The position numbers and the translations under genes are program-made. A stretch of DNA of 64,000 nt, taken from NCBI GenBank assembly GCA_043755435.1, contig JAYUSZ010000441.1, positions 1 to 64,000 of the forward strand. The letters run 5' to 3'. The stretch is from JANXSF01 sp043755435 (GTDB lineage Bacteria > Acidobacteriota > Terriglobia > Bryobacterales > Bryobacteraceae). Positions 33,452 to 43,390 of the stretch are shown here, one piece after another. Below the pieces are notes generated by a model. The model did no database searches. It saw only the letters and a program-made list of their open reading frames with translations, and had not been told where the DNA came from. Numbering within the stretch: the stretch's first letter is position 1; each line of letters starts with the position of its first letter.

Positions 33452-36400
33452 TTACTTAGCTTCCACTGCAACTACAGACCACTTAGCAACCATCATCTTC
33501 AACTCTTCCCATTTTACAGGCTTGCTGATGTAATCGTCCATACCCGCCAACATGCAGCGCTCTCTATCGCCCACCATTGCTTCTGCGGTCACGGCTACAA
33601 TTGGGATTCGGTTGCCCTCTTGTTCGTTTGCTCGTATCTGTCCTGTTGCTTCGAAGCCATTCAGTCCTGGCATTTGGCAATCCATGAAGATCATATCGTA
33701 ACGACTTTGTTGAAGTTTTTCCAACGCCTCGTTGCCGTTGTTGGCCAAGTCGACTTTCGCTCCCAGCTTTTCCAATAATCTGGTTGCAACTTTTTGACTA
33801 ACAATATTATCTTCCACTACCAGAACGTTTAGTGAGCAAACAGGCAAAGTGTTTTTTGATGTTGATGTCAATGAGTACAATCGGATTAGGTCACTGCTTT
33901 GCTCTTCTTCAATATTTTGCTGTTTACCAAGGGATTGCGCAATAGCCGAAACTGTTTCCACAAGGTGCCATTCCCGGATTGGTTTAGAAAGGGTAGCTTC
34001 GATACCTCGCTGTCCCCAAATCTGTGCACTGCTCCGCTGGCTAAACGGTGTGAGAAGCACCAATTTCATTTCACTCAATTGCTTGTCTTCACGGATTCGA
34101 TTACAAAATTCGTATCCATCCATTTGTGGCATATTTTGATCTACAAGGACCATGTCGAATCCATGATTCCTGGCTGCGAGAGTGCTGATCAATTCCAGCG
34201 CACTCACTGGATCCGAGCATCCTTGCACCAGCGCCCCAGCGCCCATGAGTAGATTTTCAATAGTCTTCCGGACTGATTGGTTGTCGTCCACCACCAATAC
34301 CGCAACGCCATTCAATTTTGCTTGTTGCGTTTCAACATCAGCTGAGTTTGACATTTTCTTGAAGCGTAGTGTAAACCAGAATGTTGAGCCGCATCCAAGC
34401 TCACTCTCCACTCCGATGTCTCCACCCATAAGCTCTACCAGTTGCCGGGAAATTGCTAAGCCGAGTCCTGTCCCTCCGTACTTTCTTGTTGATGATCCAT
34501 CTGATTGCACAAATGCCCGGAAAAGACTATCTTTCGTATCTGGTGAGATCCCAACCCCAGTATCTCGAATATTGAACTTCAGACCAATGTGCTCACCATC
34601 TTCTTCTTCAATCACGGTTGAAACGACGATTTCACCTTGGAGTGTGAATTTGACTGCGTTTCCCACCAAATTCAGCAAGATTTGACGTAGCCTCCCAGGG
34701 TCACCGCTCACAAATTGTGGTATTGCTGCGGGGATCTGGCTGAGGATTTCAAGACCTTTGGCGTCACTTCTTTCCGCCAACAACTCAATCACATCCTGGA
34801 TGGTGGCGCGGATGTCAAAGGGAATATATTCAATTTCCAACTTGCCCGCTTCAATCTTTGAGAAATCAAGTATGTCGTTAATGATCTCAAGAAGGCAATC
34901 TGCGGATCTTTGCACTGTCTCTCCAAATTCCCTTTGTTCACTGGTCAAGTTGGAGTCCAACAACAAACCCGTCATCCCGATAATCCCATTCATTGGAGTG
35001 CGAATTTCATGGCTGACATTTGCCAAGAACTCCGATTTTAAACGGGAAGCTTCCAGCGCAGAGTCCCTGGAATGCGTTAGCTCCTGCGATTGAACCAGTA
35101 GCTGGGCGGCTTGCTCTTCAATCTGAAGTTTTGCCTCTTGAGCAATTTTCAATGCCTCTTCTGCTCTGGTTCGCTCAGCGTCCGCAAGTTGGTGGGCCGC
35201 TTCAGTTTCTTCCGTCCTGCGCAGAAGAGTTAGTTCATATTCCTTTAAGTGCGTAATGTCGGTGAGGGTGCCTTCAAAATAGATTTGACCGTTTGTTGAA
35301 TCCCAAACAGGTCTGGAATTCTCAAGAACGGTGATCTGGCTGCCATCCTTACGCCGCAATGTCAACTCCAGGCTTCGCAGGTCTCCATCGTCTTCCAGCC
35401 TATCCACCAAACGCTGTCGATCCAGGGGATTCAAATAAAAATCCTGGTAAAAATCGAGTTCCCTTAGGGCCTCGGCGGAATACCCCAACATCTTCACCAA
35501 TGCCGGATTCGCTGCAATGATTTTACCTTCAGCAGTCATCCGATATACGCCTTCTAGGACGTTTTCAAACAACTCGCGATATCTGATTTCACTGGCCCGA
35601 ATGGCATCTTCCGCCAGCTTTTTCTCGGTAACATTGTGCATCAGAAGTTGGACAGCGGGCTCCCCTTTGTATTGAACCGCCAAGGCACTTAACTCTATGT
35701 TTAATTGGCGGCCGTTGGACAACATTACCCGGGTTTGCACTGGCGTTTTCTGAAGGCTTAGATCCCCGTTTTCAATCGAAGTGCACAGGCGCTCTATTTC
35801 TGGGGCATCTTCAGCATGAAAAAACTCGAATAATCGAAGTCCTTGAAGTAACGCTTTGTCTTCAACTCCCAGTAAACTCGCCGCAGCTTGATTGGTGAAC
35901 CGCACTTGACCCTGGGATTGGACAACAATTCCATCCGGTGAAAATTCAACGATCGTGCGGTATCGTTCCTCGCTTTCCTGCAATATACTTTCCTGTCTGA
36001 ACAATGCGGTATTGGCGCGCCTGAGAAGATGAAGATAAAGGATAATTCCTGTCGCAAGCATGGAAGAAAATCCGATGCTTAGCGCCAGCGCCCCCCATAG
36101 AATGGCCAAGGTGTCGTTCGAAACTTGAAGGTTTGTCCCAGTGTCATGAACATACAGTTGAACACCAGCCTGCAAATCTTCCAGTGTCTTGCGCCACTGC
36201 CGAGTAAGATCCTTGATTTGTTCCGGTTCCAAATCCTGCCGAAGATGGACATCCAGCGGAAACAACAAACGGGCTGCGGCCTGAATTTTCTTAATTGACT
36301 CACTTCTTTTCTGCAACTCCCCTTTTTTTGTGGGAATCGTAGCAGAGTCCTGGGCAATTTTCTCAACCGTCTCCTGCATTGAGGATTTGGTCTCGTGGGT

Positions 36401-36628
36401 AACGCGCGTGCCTTCTGAAAGCCATGCTACGATGTACGATTCCAGCTTTTCCGCATGTTCCAAACGTAGAATGTCACTACGGTTCTCTAGCTGAATATGT
36501 TTAATGCTGTTTAGTAGATAAACCGATGTTCCAAAGCCAATCAACGCAAGTAACCCAGCCGCCAAACCCCAGGTTGAGGTCATAGCGGACATGGGGCGCT
36601 CTGGCCCGATCCTTGCTTTTGATTTCAT
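33452..36628 (-). CDS. Hybrid sensor histidine kinase with two receiver domains
   Basis: This 1058-residue membrane protein has two transmembrane segments (about 17-38 and 175-205) flanking a periplasmic helical region. Two PAS domains and a coiled coil follow. The histidine kinase core has NVSHEIRTPMNGIIG and the ATP-binding NLVGNAVKF and GTGLGLAISRQLVELMGG. Two receiver domains end the protein: one with VLVDQNMPQMDGYEF and one with IFMDCQMPGLNGFEA, each keeping its phosphoacceptor Asp. No HPt domain is present, so the phosphoryl relay must end in another protein. The signal is unknown. A start at 36592 is also possible. Confidence 0.93.
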   Translation of the reverse strand: MKSKARIGPERPMSAMTSTWGLAAGLLALIGFGTSVYLLNSIKHIQLENRSDILRLEHAEKLESYIVAWLSEGTRVTHETKSSMQETVEKIAQDSATIPTKKGELQKRSESIKKIQAAARLLFPLDVHLRQDLEPEQIKDLTRQWRKTLEDLQAGVQLYVHDTGTNLQVSNDTLAILWGALALSIGFSSMLATGIILYLHLLRRANTALFRQESILQESEERYRTIVEFSPDGIVVQSQGQVRFTNQAAASLLGVEDKALLQGLRLFEFFHAEDAPEIERLCTSIENGDLSLQKTPVQTRVMLSNGRQLNIELSALAVQYKGEPAVQLLMHNVTEKKLAEDAIRASEIRYRELFENVLEGVYRMTAEGKIIAANPALVKMLGYSAEALRELDFYQDFYLNPLDRQRLVDRLEDDGDLRSLELTLRRKDGSQITVLENSRPVWDSTNGQIYFEGTLTDITHLKEYELTLLRRTEETEAAHQLADAERTRAEEALKIAQEAKLQIEEQAAQLLVQSQELTHSRDSALEASRLKSEFLANVSHEIRTPMNGIIGMTGLLLDSNLTSEQREFGETVQRSADCLLEIINDILDFSKIEAGKLEIEYIPFDIRATIQDVIELLAERSDAKGLEILSQIPAAIPQFVSGDPGRLRQILLNLVGNAVKFTLQGEIVVSTVIEEEDGEHIGLKFNIRDTGVGISPDTKDSLFRAFVQSDGSSTRKYGGTGLGLAISRQLVELMGGDIGVESELGCGSTFWFTLRFKKMSNSADVETQQAKLNGVAVLVVDDNQSVRKTIENLLMGAGALVQGCSDPVSALELISTLAARNHGFDMVLVDQNMPQMDGYEFCNRIREDKQLSEMKLVLLTPFSQRSSAQIWGQRGIEATLSKPIREWHLVETVSAIAQSLGKQQNIEEEQSSDLIRLYSLTSTSKNTLPVCSLNVLVVEDNIVSQKVATRLLEKLGAKVDLANNGNEALEKLQQSRYDMIFMDCQMPGLNGFEATGQIRANEQEGNRIPIVAVTAEAMVGDRERCMLAGMDDYISKPVKWEELKMMVAKWSVVAVEAK

Positions 36629-36680
36629 CTCAGCAAATGATCGGGTGAATCGCCTTAAAACTTCAGTCTTGCCAGGGGTA

Positions 36681-37469
36681 CTAACGCGCCTTTTCTCTAA
36701 TCTCGAAGCGTTTCACGGCAATCGCTTTGCCGGTTTCCACGTCCACTCTTATTATCGTGGCATGGAGTTCCACGCCACCTTTGGCCGCTTCCATTCTTAC
36801 CGGCAGGGCGGTAAGGAATCGCCGCATGATCAACTCCTTTTCCACGCCAATGACAGAATCATAAGGGCCGGTCATGCCGCAATCGGTCTGATAGGCCATA
36901 CCGCCCGCAAGGATCCGTTCGTCCGCAGTTGGAATGTGCGTATGCGTGCCCACCATTGCCGATACCCGCCCATCCAAGTGCCAACCCATCGCAACCTTCT
37001 CGCTCGTCAGTTCCGCGTGAAAGTCAACGAAACGAACCTTCACGGTTTCAGGAATACTCTCCAGAATTCCATTCATTTTCCGGAAAGGGTCGTCGGTGGA
37101 GGGCATGTAACTTCTACCCTGCATATTGATCACCGCGCATTCCACGCCGTTGCGAGCCTTGCCCACCCATAACCCGGTTCCAGGCAGGTCTTCACTATAA
37201 TTTGCAGGTCGTAACAAACGAGGTTGCCGGGGAAGATAATCGTACAACTCTCTTTTGTCCCAAACATGATTCCCCGTTGTCAGCACATCTAGCCCCAAGG
37301 AGAGCATGTCTTCTGCAATGGCGGGAGTAACCCCAAATCCACCGGCCGAGTTTTCGACATTGGCAATTGCCAAGCTGATTTTTTCTTCTGTGATGATGCG
37401 CTGTAGATTTTCAGCGACGATGTTGCGACCGGCGCTTGCAAAAATATCGCCGATAAAGAGGATGTTCAT
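36681..37469 (-). CDS. ymdB: YmdB-family metallophosphoesterase
   Basis: This 262-residue protein has the family's opening MNILFIGDIFASAGR, then NVENSAGGFGVTP, TTGNHVWDKRELYDYLPR and GTHTHIPTADERILAGGMAYQTDCGM, which carry the metal ligands. In Bacillus, YmdB is a 2',3'-cyclic nucleotide phosphodiesterase linked to biofilm decisions; the same reaction here is inferred. I chose ATG 37469 over a TTG at 37484. It lies just upstream of the sensor kinase, 52 bases away, and may be co-transcribed with it. Confidence 0.9.
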   Translation of the reverse strand: MNILFIGDIFASAGRNIVAENLQRIITEEKISLAIANVENSAGGFGVTPAIAEDMLSLGLDVLTTGNHVWDKRELYDYLPRQPRLLRPANYSEDLPGTGLWVGKARNGVECAVINMQGRSYMPSTDDPFRKMNGILESIPETVKVRFVDFHAELTSEKVAMGWHLDGRVSAMVGTHTHIPTADERILAGGMAYQTDCGMTGPYDSVIGVEKELIMRRFLTALPVRMEAAKGGVELHATIIRVDVETGKAIAVKRFEIREKAR

Positions 37470-37807
37470 GCGGACACTATTCAATTCTTTGATGCTTATA
37501 GAGTGAACGCTGAAAAAACAACATCAGCCCCCGTCTTTTGACCCCATTTGTAAAACAAAGGGGGGAACCCTCCGGGCATTTTAAGGCTTCTCCAATGATG
37601 CCCCGTGAAGGACATCGGAGCTTGCACACCAATGCAACTATCGAGCCGGATTCCAGACGTATTGGTATAGGATCAATTTTAGAGACTGACGACATCCCGT
37701 CCCCTCAACGCCCACTCCGTTTCGATTCTAGCACGCTTGTTTTGAATTTCTACGCTAGAATGACATCGTCCGATAAACTTCGCGCAAAAATAGGAGATTC
37801 CACCTAT
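37470..37807. other. Divergent gap between ymdB and cysteine hydrolase genes
   Basis: The gap has no convincing gene. It contains a GGGCAT/ATGCCC pairing in its first third. Near its right end is a perfect 8-bp inverted repeat, ATTCTAGC (37725-37732) and GCTAGAAT (37754-37761), 21 bases apart. The right arm contains TAGAAT, a plausible -10 for the downstream gene. Confidence 0.5.
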
Positions 37808-38629
37808 ATGAGAATCACTCGCCGCACCAGTATTCGTCTGATGGGTCTATCCGTGGGCCTACCTTTGCGAGCCGCTGCTGCCTCTGTTCCCATTCGATTA
37901 CGTTCAAGAGTCGAGTTATTCAAAGGTTCAAATGTCTGGAATGAGGTCACCCTTACCGATTCTTTCAAACCAACACAATCTGCGGTCCTAATCTGTGACA
38001 TGTGGGACAACCATTGGTGTTCCGGTGCAACCAAGCGAGTTGGTCTTTTGACGAAATCCATGGCCCAAGTTCTGGAAAAGGCGCGGAAAGCCAAAATTCA
38101 AGTAATCCACGCACCCTCCGATGTCATGGATTTTTACGAAGACTACCCGCAACGCCAGTTCATGAAGCAGTTTGCCAGGAATCGAGTAGAACCCGGGCTA
38201 TCGCTCACTGACCCGCCATTGCCGATTGATGATAAACAAGGTGGCTGTGAAACTGGCGAAAGCACCTACAAAGCCTGGAAGCGTCAGCATTCGGGCATCC
38301 CGATTGAAGCAGGTGACGTGATCTCCGACAAAGGTGCCGAAATTCAAGGGTTGCTTCGTTTGCGGGGGATCGACACGATTTTCGTCATGGGCGTCCATAC
38401 CAACATGTGCATCCTAAACCGCACGTTTGCCATCAAGCAGATGACAAAGTGGGGCTTTCGCTGCATCCTGGTTCGCGATCTTACCGACGCTATGTACGAT
38501 CCGAAAGCCAGCCCATTTGTTAGTCACGAACAAGGCACAGAATTGGTGATCCAGCATATCGAAAAATACTGGTGTCCCACCACCCTTAGCGCCGATTTCG
38601 CAAAGGCGCTGGCTACCTCACGTCCTTAA
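37808..38629 (+). CDS. Isochorismatase-like cysteine hydrolase, Tat-exported
   Basis: This 273-residue protein begins MRITRRTSIRLMGLSVGLPL, a twin-arginine signal with the RRTSIRLM core. The hydrolase domain has AVLICDMWDNHWC near the start and MGVHTNMCILNRTFAIKQM with nucleophile Cys201. Isochorismatase-fold enzymes hydrolyse amides or vinyl ethers; the substrate is unknown. The frame is open to 37538, but the GGAG before 37808 and the signal sequence decide the start. Its end overlaps the large secreted gene on the other strand by 17 bases. Confidence 0.85.
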   Translation: MRITRRTSIRLMGLSVGLPLRAAAASVPIRLRSRVELFKGSNVWNEVTLTDSFKPTQSAVLICDMWDNHWCSGATKRVGLLTKSMAQVLEKARKAKIQVIHAPSDVMDFYEDYPQRQFMKQFARNRVEPGLSLTDPPLPIDDKQGGCETGESTYKAWKRQHSGIPIEAGDVISDKGAEIQGLLRLRGIDTIFVMGVHTNMCILNRTFAIKQMTKWGFRCILVRDLTDAMYDPKASPFVSHEQGTELVIQHIEKYWCPTTLSADFAKALATSRP

Positions 38630-41600
38630 CTGAAATCGTGACTCCAGATGGGGAAGAGTTCCCTCCGATATTTACGGATACAGGAACATCTCCAGCGATT
38701 CCCAGCGGTATGCGCACGTTAATCTGCATCAGCCCGGCAACCAGATTGGGTGCCGCACCAGCGTATTCAATCGTGGCGGGTAAAGTTCCGATCCTCACAA
38801 CCACCGGGCCTGCGGGGCGAGCCAGTGGAACGGTAGACAGCGTTCCATCTCCTGGTGTTGGCGTCACCGCGCCTTCTCCGGTTAGGTACAAAACCACAAT
38901 GCTTCCAGGGTTCGCAGGATTAACGCTGCTGTTAACCGAACCATCCTGATTCAGCGCAGCCGCATTACCCCTTCCACTTGCATTGGCCGTGAAAATGCCA
39001 GGGCTTGTGTTTGCTACTCGTAATTGGAACGGATCGGAGCGGACGCCATTTCTTTCAACCGAAAGCTGAACCACACTTCGGCTAGAAATTCCGTACGGCA
39101 TTACTCCAGCAATCTGATCCCGAGCTGCGTAGATCATCGGCGAAGGGATTTCATCAATAAATACCCGCGTATTGCCAGTGGTTGTAGACACCACTCCATT
39201 CGTAAGTTGGACTCCTGTTGTCTGATCCGGTCCAATACCACTACCGAAAATTGTGAAGATCATTCCAGGTACTGCCTCCGAACTGATGAACGAAGCAGCG
39301 TTTGTAAGTGATCTAACAACCGGCTTCGCTGCTGCTAGCACTGAAAAAGCGACAGGAACTGTGAGGGTTGGCGAACCATCTGCCGGGGTAAGAACAACGG
39401 ATGCCGTATAGTCTCCAATGGGAAGAATACTTGGATCGACTGATACCGAAACGTCAGAGGGAGAAGTTCCTTCAGAGGGTGAAACGGATAACCAGTTTCC
39501 AGAGGAGATGCGCACTGTTGCGGTATATCGCGTTGCGGCGCCACCAGCAGTGACTCTCAATATCTGCGGGGATGGGTTCGTGCTGCCAACCCGATGGGAG
39601 AATGCCAAAGAAGTAGGAGATACAGCAAGCGAGGTGGGCGAGGTGACAGTAAGGGTTACTGGAATACTGATCTGCCCAGCCGTTTGCGATTGGATGGAAA
39701 GCGAGCCTGTATAATTTCCAGGGGCCAGACCAGTTGGGCTAATCGAAATGGTTACGGACGAAGGCGTAGTGCCACTGGTCTGCGAAGCGCGCAGCCATCC
39801 CCCATTCGATGTTGGGGTGATTGTGAAAGTTGTTGAGTTTTGACTTGCCACCACTAATTGCTGACCAGGAGGTAAATCCGATCCGGTCTGGTATTGGAAG
39901 CTAAGCGAAGTTGGATTTGCACCGATGTTTCCGGTTTGGGAAATGATCAAAGTGACAGGCACATTCACAGGACTGTTCGGAGCATCTCCAGATGTGATGA
40001 TGACTCTCCCTGTGTAGGAACCAACTGCCAGGCCAGCGGTGTTTACCGAAACCTGAATATTTGCTGGAGTGGTCCCTGCCGTTTGGCCCAGTGAGAGCCA
40101 ATTTCCGCCATCCGTTGTAAGCGTGGTTGCTGAGAAAGAAAAGCTGGAAAGTCCGCTGGATAAATTGAGCGTTTGCGATGGCAACTGCCCGCCCCCAATT
40201 TGTTGGGTAAAACTGAGTGAAGTTGGCGAAGGCACCAGATTGGCAGAACCAGTAACGTTTAAGGTGACGCGTATAAACTGACTGGCAACTCCTGCGGCAT
40301 TCACTGTTACTGTTCCCACATAAGTTCCAGGGCCTGGAATGTTGTTTGTCAGCGAAACAAGTACAGTAGCCGGAGTGCTGCCAAATTGCGGGTTCACCGC
40401 CAACCAATTTCCTCCCGATAGTGTGCTTGCCGTCGCCGTGATGTTGAATGGTACTCCAGACGAAGTAACCGAAACGGGTTGCGGGTTTGGAGTTATGCCT
40501 GATCCATTTTGAAAATTGAAATCAATCGACGCGGTGCTGAGAACAACTTGATTGGAAGACAGAATGTTCAAGGTGACGGGAATCGTCAGAACAGCTACTC
40601 CAGCTTGGGTTGAGACCACAATTTCGCCATTGTAGGTTCCCACCGAGAGACCAAACGGATTCGCTTGGACAATAAATTCTCCTGGAGTGGAGACAGACGC
40701 ATTGTTGAGCCTGATCCAAGTTCCACCTACCGGTGTAGTTCTCGCCGACAGATTAAACGTGGCATCAGTGCCTCCATTATTTGTAATGGTCACCGTTTTC
40801 GGTTCTGGAGTTCCGTTGGGCGTGGTATTGAAAATCAAATTGGTTGGATTGGATACAGCTCCGTTCACGACTGTGACGTTCAGCCGAATGGTTATGGTGA
40901 TTGGAGAAACGCCCGCTGGTCCTGAAACCTGCAGGGTAGCCGTTGATACACCTGGTTGGGTGAAAGCAGCCGGCTTCACTGTAATGGTCAATTTGGCGGG
41001 CGTAAGTGAAGTGTTATCGCAGCAACTGAACTCAAGCCAGGAAGGTAGAGTGGACACCGCTGTAGTTGTGATTCCAACGCCCGAACCTGGCGTGCTTTGA
41101 ATCGTAATGCTAGTGGTTTGATTGGTTGTACAGTTAACAGCAATTGTGCAGAAGAAATCCAAACTATTCGATGGGTTTGCAACAAGCACTGGCGTCGCAC
41201 CAACAATCAAGGTATAGAGCCGGGTTGCAATCCGCCCTTCGGTATCTGTTGCTTGGATGTTGAATGAATAGCTGCCTCCTAAACTTGGTGATCCTTGTAG
41301 GGCTGACGAATTTCCATTGCCGCAACCAGGGACAAGAGACATACCGTTGGGAAGTGCGCCACTCAATATCACATAGGTGACCGGTCTGCCAACCTCTTCA
41401 GAAGAGCCGCCCGCAGCAGTTAGGCATTGGTTATAGGCGGTACCAACTGAGGCATTGGGAAGCGATGAGATTGGGCCAATTCCAAAGGTTCCGCGAATGA
41501 TCAAGGTGACATCGCGCGTAGCTATGCGGTTTCCAGAATCCGTAACCTGTATCCGAATCACGATTCCTGCCGGGGTGGTGGAAGCGAGTGGTGTCCCGAA

Positions 41601-41831
41601 AATGCGCCCATCGGTAGCAATCATCTGCAAATTTGCCGGGAGCGGTGTGCCCACCACCGTCCAGATATACGGTCCCGTTCCGCCAGTTACGGTTGGCGTC
41701 AAGAGTGGGGAACTATTTACGTTAATCGTTCCGTAACCTACGCTATCGCCACCAATCACAGGATTGGTTTGGGCAAAGAGCGACATGGTCGCTAGAAAGA
41801 AAAGGATCGGTTTCATTGGGAGGAGTTTCAT
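38613..41831 (-). CDS. Giant secreted protein with BACON-like repeats and Solibacter C-terminal domain
   Basis: This protein of about 1072 residues has a signal peptide (MKPILFFLATMSLFAQ) and two putative Ig-like domains. About six BACON-like repeats of roughly 90 residues follow, marked by NPTSLSF, GNWLSV, GTTPSSV and VPVTL. The last 230 residues match the Solibacter-type C-terminal domain: LTNAASFISSEAVPGMIFTI at the start and AGLMQINVRIPLGIAG near the end. Such proteins are typical of Bryobacterales and probably act at the cell surface. I chose the ATG at 41831; GTG 41852 and ATG 41816 are alternatives. Confidence 0.85.
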   Translation of the reverse strand: MKLLPMKPILFFLATMSLFAQTNPVIGGDSVGYGTINVNSSPLLTPTVTGGTGPYIWTVVGTPLPANLQMIATDGRIFGTPLASTTPAGIVIRIQVTDSGNRIATRDVTLIIRGTFGIGPISSLPNASVGTAYNQCLTAAGGSSEEVGRPVTYVILSGALPNGMSLVPGCGNGNSSALQGSPSLGGSYSFNIQATDTEGRIATRLYTLIVGATPVLVANPSNSLDFFCTIAVNCTTNQTTSITIQSTPGSGVGITTTAVSTLPSWLEFSCCDNTSLTPAKLTITVKPAAFTQPGVSTATLQVSGPAGVSPITITIRLNVTVVNGAVSNPTNLIFNTTPNGTPEPKTVTITNNGGTDATFNLSARTTPVGGTWIRLNNASVSTPGEFIVQANPFGLSVGTYNGEIVVSTQAGVAVLTIPVTLNILSSNQVVLSTASIDFNFQNGSGITPNPQPVSVTSSGVPFNITATASTLSGGNWLAVNPQFGSTPATVLVSLTNNIPGPGTYVGTVTVNAAGVASQFIRVTLNVTGSANLVPSPTSLSFTQQIGGGQLPSQTLNLSSGLSSFSFSATTLTTDGGNWLSLGQTAGTTPANIQVSVNTAGLAVGSYTGRVIITSGDAPNSPVNVPVTLIISQTGNIGANPTSLSFQYQTGSDLPPGQQLVVASQNSTTFTITPTSNGGWLRASQTSGTTPSSVTISISPTGLAPGNYTGSLSIQSQTAGQISIPVTLTVTSPTSLAVSPTSLAFSHRVGSTNPSPQILRVTAGGAATRYTATVRISSGNWLSVSPSEGTSPSDVSVSVDPSILPIGDYTASVVLTPADGSPTLTVPVAFSVLAAAKPVVRSLTNAASFISSEAVPGMIFTIFGSGIGPDQTTGVQLTNGVVSTTTGNTRVFIDEIPSPMIYAARDQIAGVMPYGISSRSVVQLSVERNGVRSDPFQLRVANTSPGIFTANASGRGNAAALNQDGSVNSSVNPANPGSIVVLYLTGEGAVTPTPGDGTLSTVPLARPAGPVVVRIGTLPATIEYAGAAPNLVAGLMQINVRIPLGIAGDVPVSVNIGGNSSPSGVTISVKDVR

Positions 41832-41928
41832 GTTCTGGATACCGGATATCACAGTTATAGCCTATACCTTACTTCGTTTTGTTTCAACCATTTCCATGTA
41901 AAGATGTTTTCGCGACTATGATAAGTTA

Positions 41929-43314
41929 ATGCCACATCGCCTTTCTTTGGTCGCTATGCAAGCTGCTTTGCGAAGTAAGCAAATCTCAGCAGTGGAGCTT
42001 CTGCAGTCGCATTTGACTCGGATTTCTTTGGTGGATCCTCAACTCCGCGCCTTTGTGCGGGTGCTGTCTGACGAAGCTTTGACGTCGGCCCGAGCCTTTG
42101 ATAACCGAGGAAATGCAGATGCCGGACCCTTGGGCGGCATTCCGATTTCGATCAAGGACAGCATGCATGTTGCAGGGCAACCAACGTTAGCTGGCAGCAA
42201 ATTGCGAATCGGCCACGTTGCTAAAGAGGATTCCGTGGTTGCGCGCCGCTTGAAAGGCGCTGGTGCCGTACTGCTTGGAAAGACGAATTGCCCGGAGTTG
42301 TTGATGAACTATGAATCGGATAATTTCATCACGGGGCGCACGGCCAACCCCTGGAATCTGGAATTATCAGCGGGAGGTTCCAGTGGCGGCGAAGCAGCCG
42401 CTATCGCATCGTTCTGTTCCGCAGGCGGTGTTGGATCCGATGGTGGCGGTAGCATTCGTGTGCCTGCGCATTTCTGTGGCATTGCCGGATTGAAGCCAAC
42501 GCCTGGTCGAATTCCTGCCGCCGGGCACGTGCCCGATTGCCTTCATCCTGGCGGATTACTGGGTGTGGTTGGCCCTATGGCGAGAACCGCGCAGGACCTA
42601 AAAGTTCTATTTGATTTGCTTGCTGGCCATGACGATCAGGATCCATTTTCCGCACCAGTGCCTGTTGGGCCAGGTGATTTGGCGGGGATGCAGGTTGGAA
42701 TTTGGGAGCAGTTTTACGACGTCCCAGTGCTCCCTTCCATTCAAACCTTGGTCAGGAAAGCGGGCCAAGACTTATCATCAGCGGGCATTGACACCAGAGA
42801 TTTTTCACCGGTTGGCATGGAACGAGCCCCTCAGCTTTGGGACTTTTTCTTCACTCGTCTTGCTGAACCATTCCTACGAAAAATGTATGAGGGCCTGGAT
42901 GTGCAACCTCACTGGACGCTGATGGAGTTCTGGGCTGAATCTCCCCGGCAATATACTGCATCTCAACTGGTGGAAAAGATGGGAGAACGAGACAGATTGC
43001 GAGCTTCATTGCTGGAACAAATGCGAGAAACACCTTTGTTGGTTTCGCCAGTGATGTCGGTTGCGGCCTTCCGTCCACGGGAAAGGTCGTGGGTGGTGAA
43101 TGGACAAACTATCCGGCTTTTTGATTCCACCATGTGCGCCACGCCATTCAACTTGTTCGGATTCCCGGCGGCTACAATTCCGTATGGCTTTTCCGAGGAA
43201 GGCATGCCTGTAGGGATTCAAATTGTGGGTAGACCCTGGGAGGAGGATCGAGTGCTCGCTTTAGCCATTTTGCTGGAGCAACTCCGTGGTCCATTTCCCT
43301 CCTGCCCACTGTAA
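41929..43314 (+). CDS. Amidase, amidase-signature family
   Basis: This 461-residue enzyme carries the complete Ser-Ser-Lys catalytic set of amidase-signature enzymes. Lys76 lies in ISIKDSMHVAG. GGSSGGEAAA holds the cis serine near 151, and GSDGGGSIRVPAHFCG holds the nucleophile Ser175. GLKPTPGRIP follows as in the family. Members include fatty-acid amide hydrolase and GatA; the gene is not near gatB or gatC, so a general or secondary amidase is likely. Confidence 0.92.
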   Translation: MPHRLSLVAMQAALRSKQISAVELLQSHLTRISLVDPQLRAFVRVLSDEALTSARAFDNRGNADAGPLGGIPISIKDSMHVAGQPTLAGSKLRIGHVAKEDSVVARRLKGAGAVLLGKTNCPELLMNYESDNFITGRTANPWNLELSAGGSSGGEAAAIASFCSAGGVGSDGGGSIRVPAHFCGIAGLKPTPGRIPAAGHVPDCLHPGGLLGVVGPMARTAQDLKVLFDLLAGHDDQDPFSAPVPVGPGDLAGMQVGIWEQFYDVPVLPSIQTLVRKAGQDLSSAGIDTRDFSPVGMERAPQLWDFFFTRLAEPFLRKMYEGLDVQPHWTLMEFWAESPRQYTASQLVEKMGERDRLRASLLEQMRETPLLVSPVMSVAAFRPRERSWVVNGQTIRLFDSTMCATPFNLFGFPAATIPYGFSEEGMPVGIQIVGRPWEEDRVLALAILLEQLRGPFPSCPL

Positions 43315-43390
43315 TTTCGTTGAAAAGTTTTCATGTACCGCCTTGTTTCCGCTGGGAGGCAGGAGTAAGATCCATAATGAGGGTTTAGTG

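Noticed and set aside
37538..37807. A 90-residue N-terminal extension of the cysteine hydrolase
   Set aside because: It would bury the twin-arginine signal, and a ribosome binding site fits ATG 37808.
39901..40407. A 168-residue gene opposite the giant secreted protein
   Set aside because: It is an antisense shadow of the repeat region with skewed composition and no motif.
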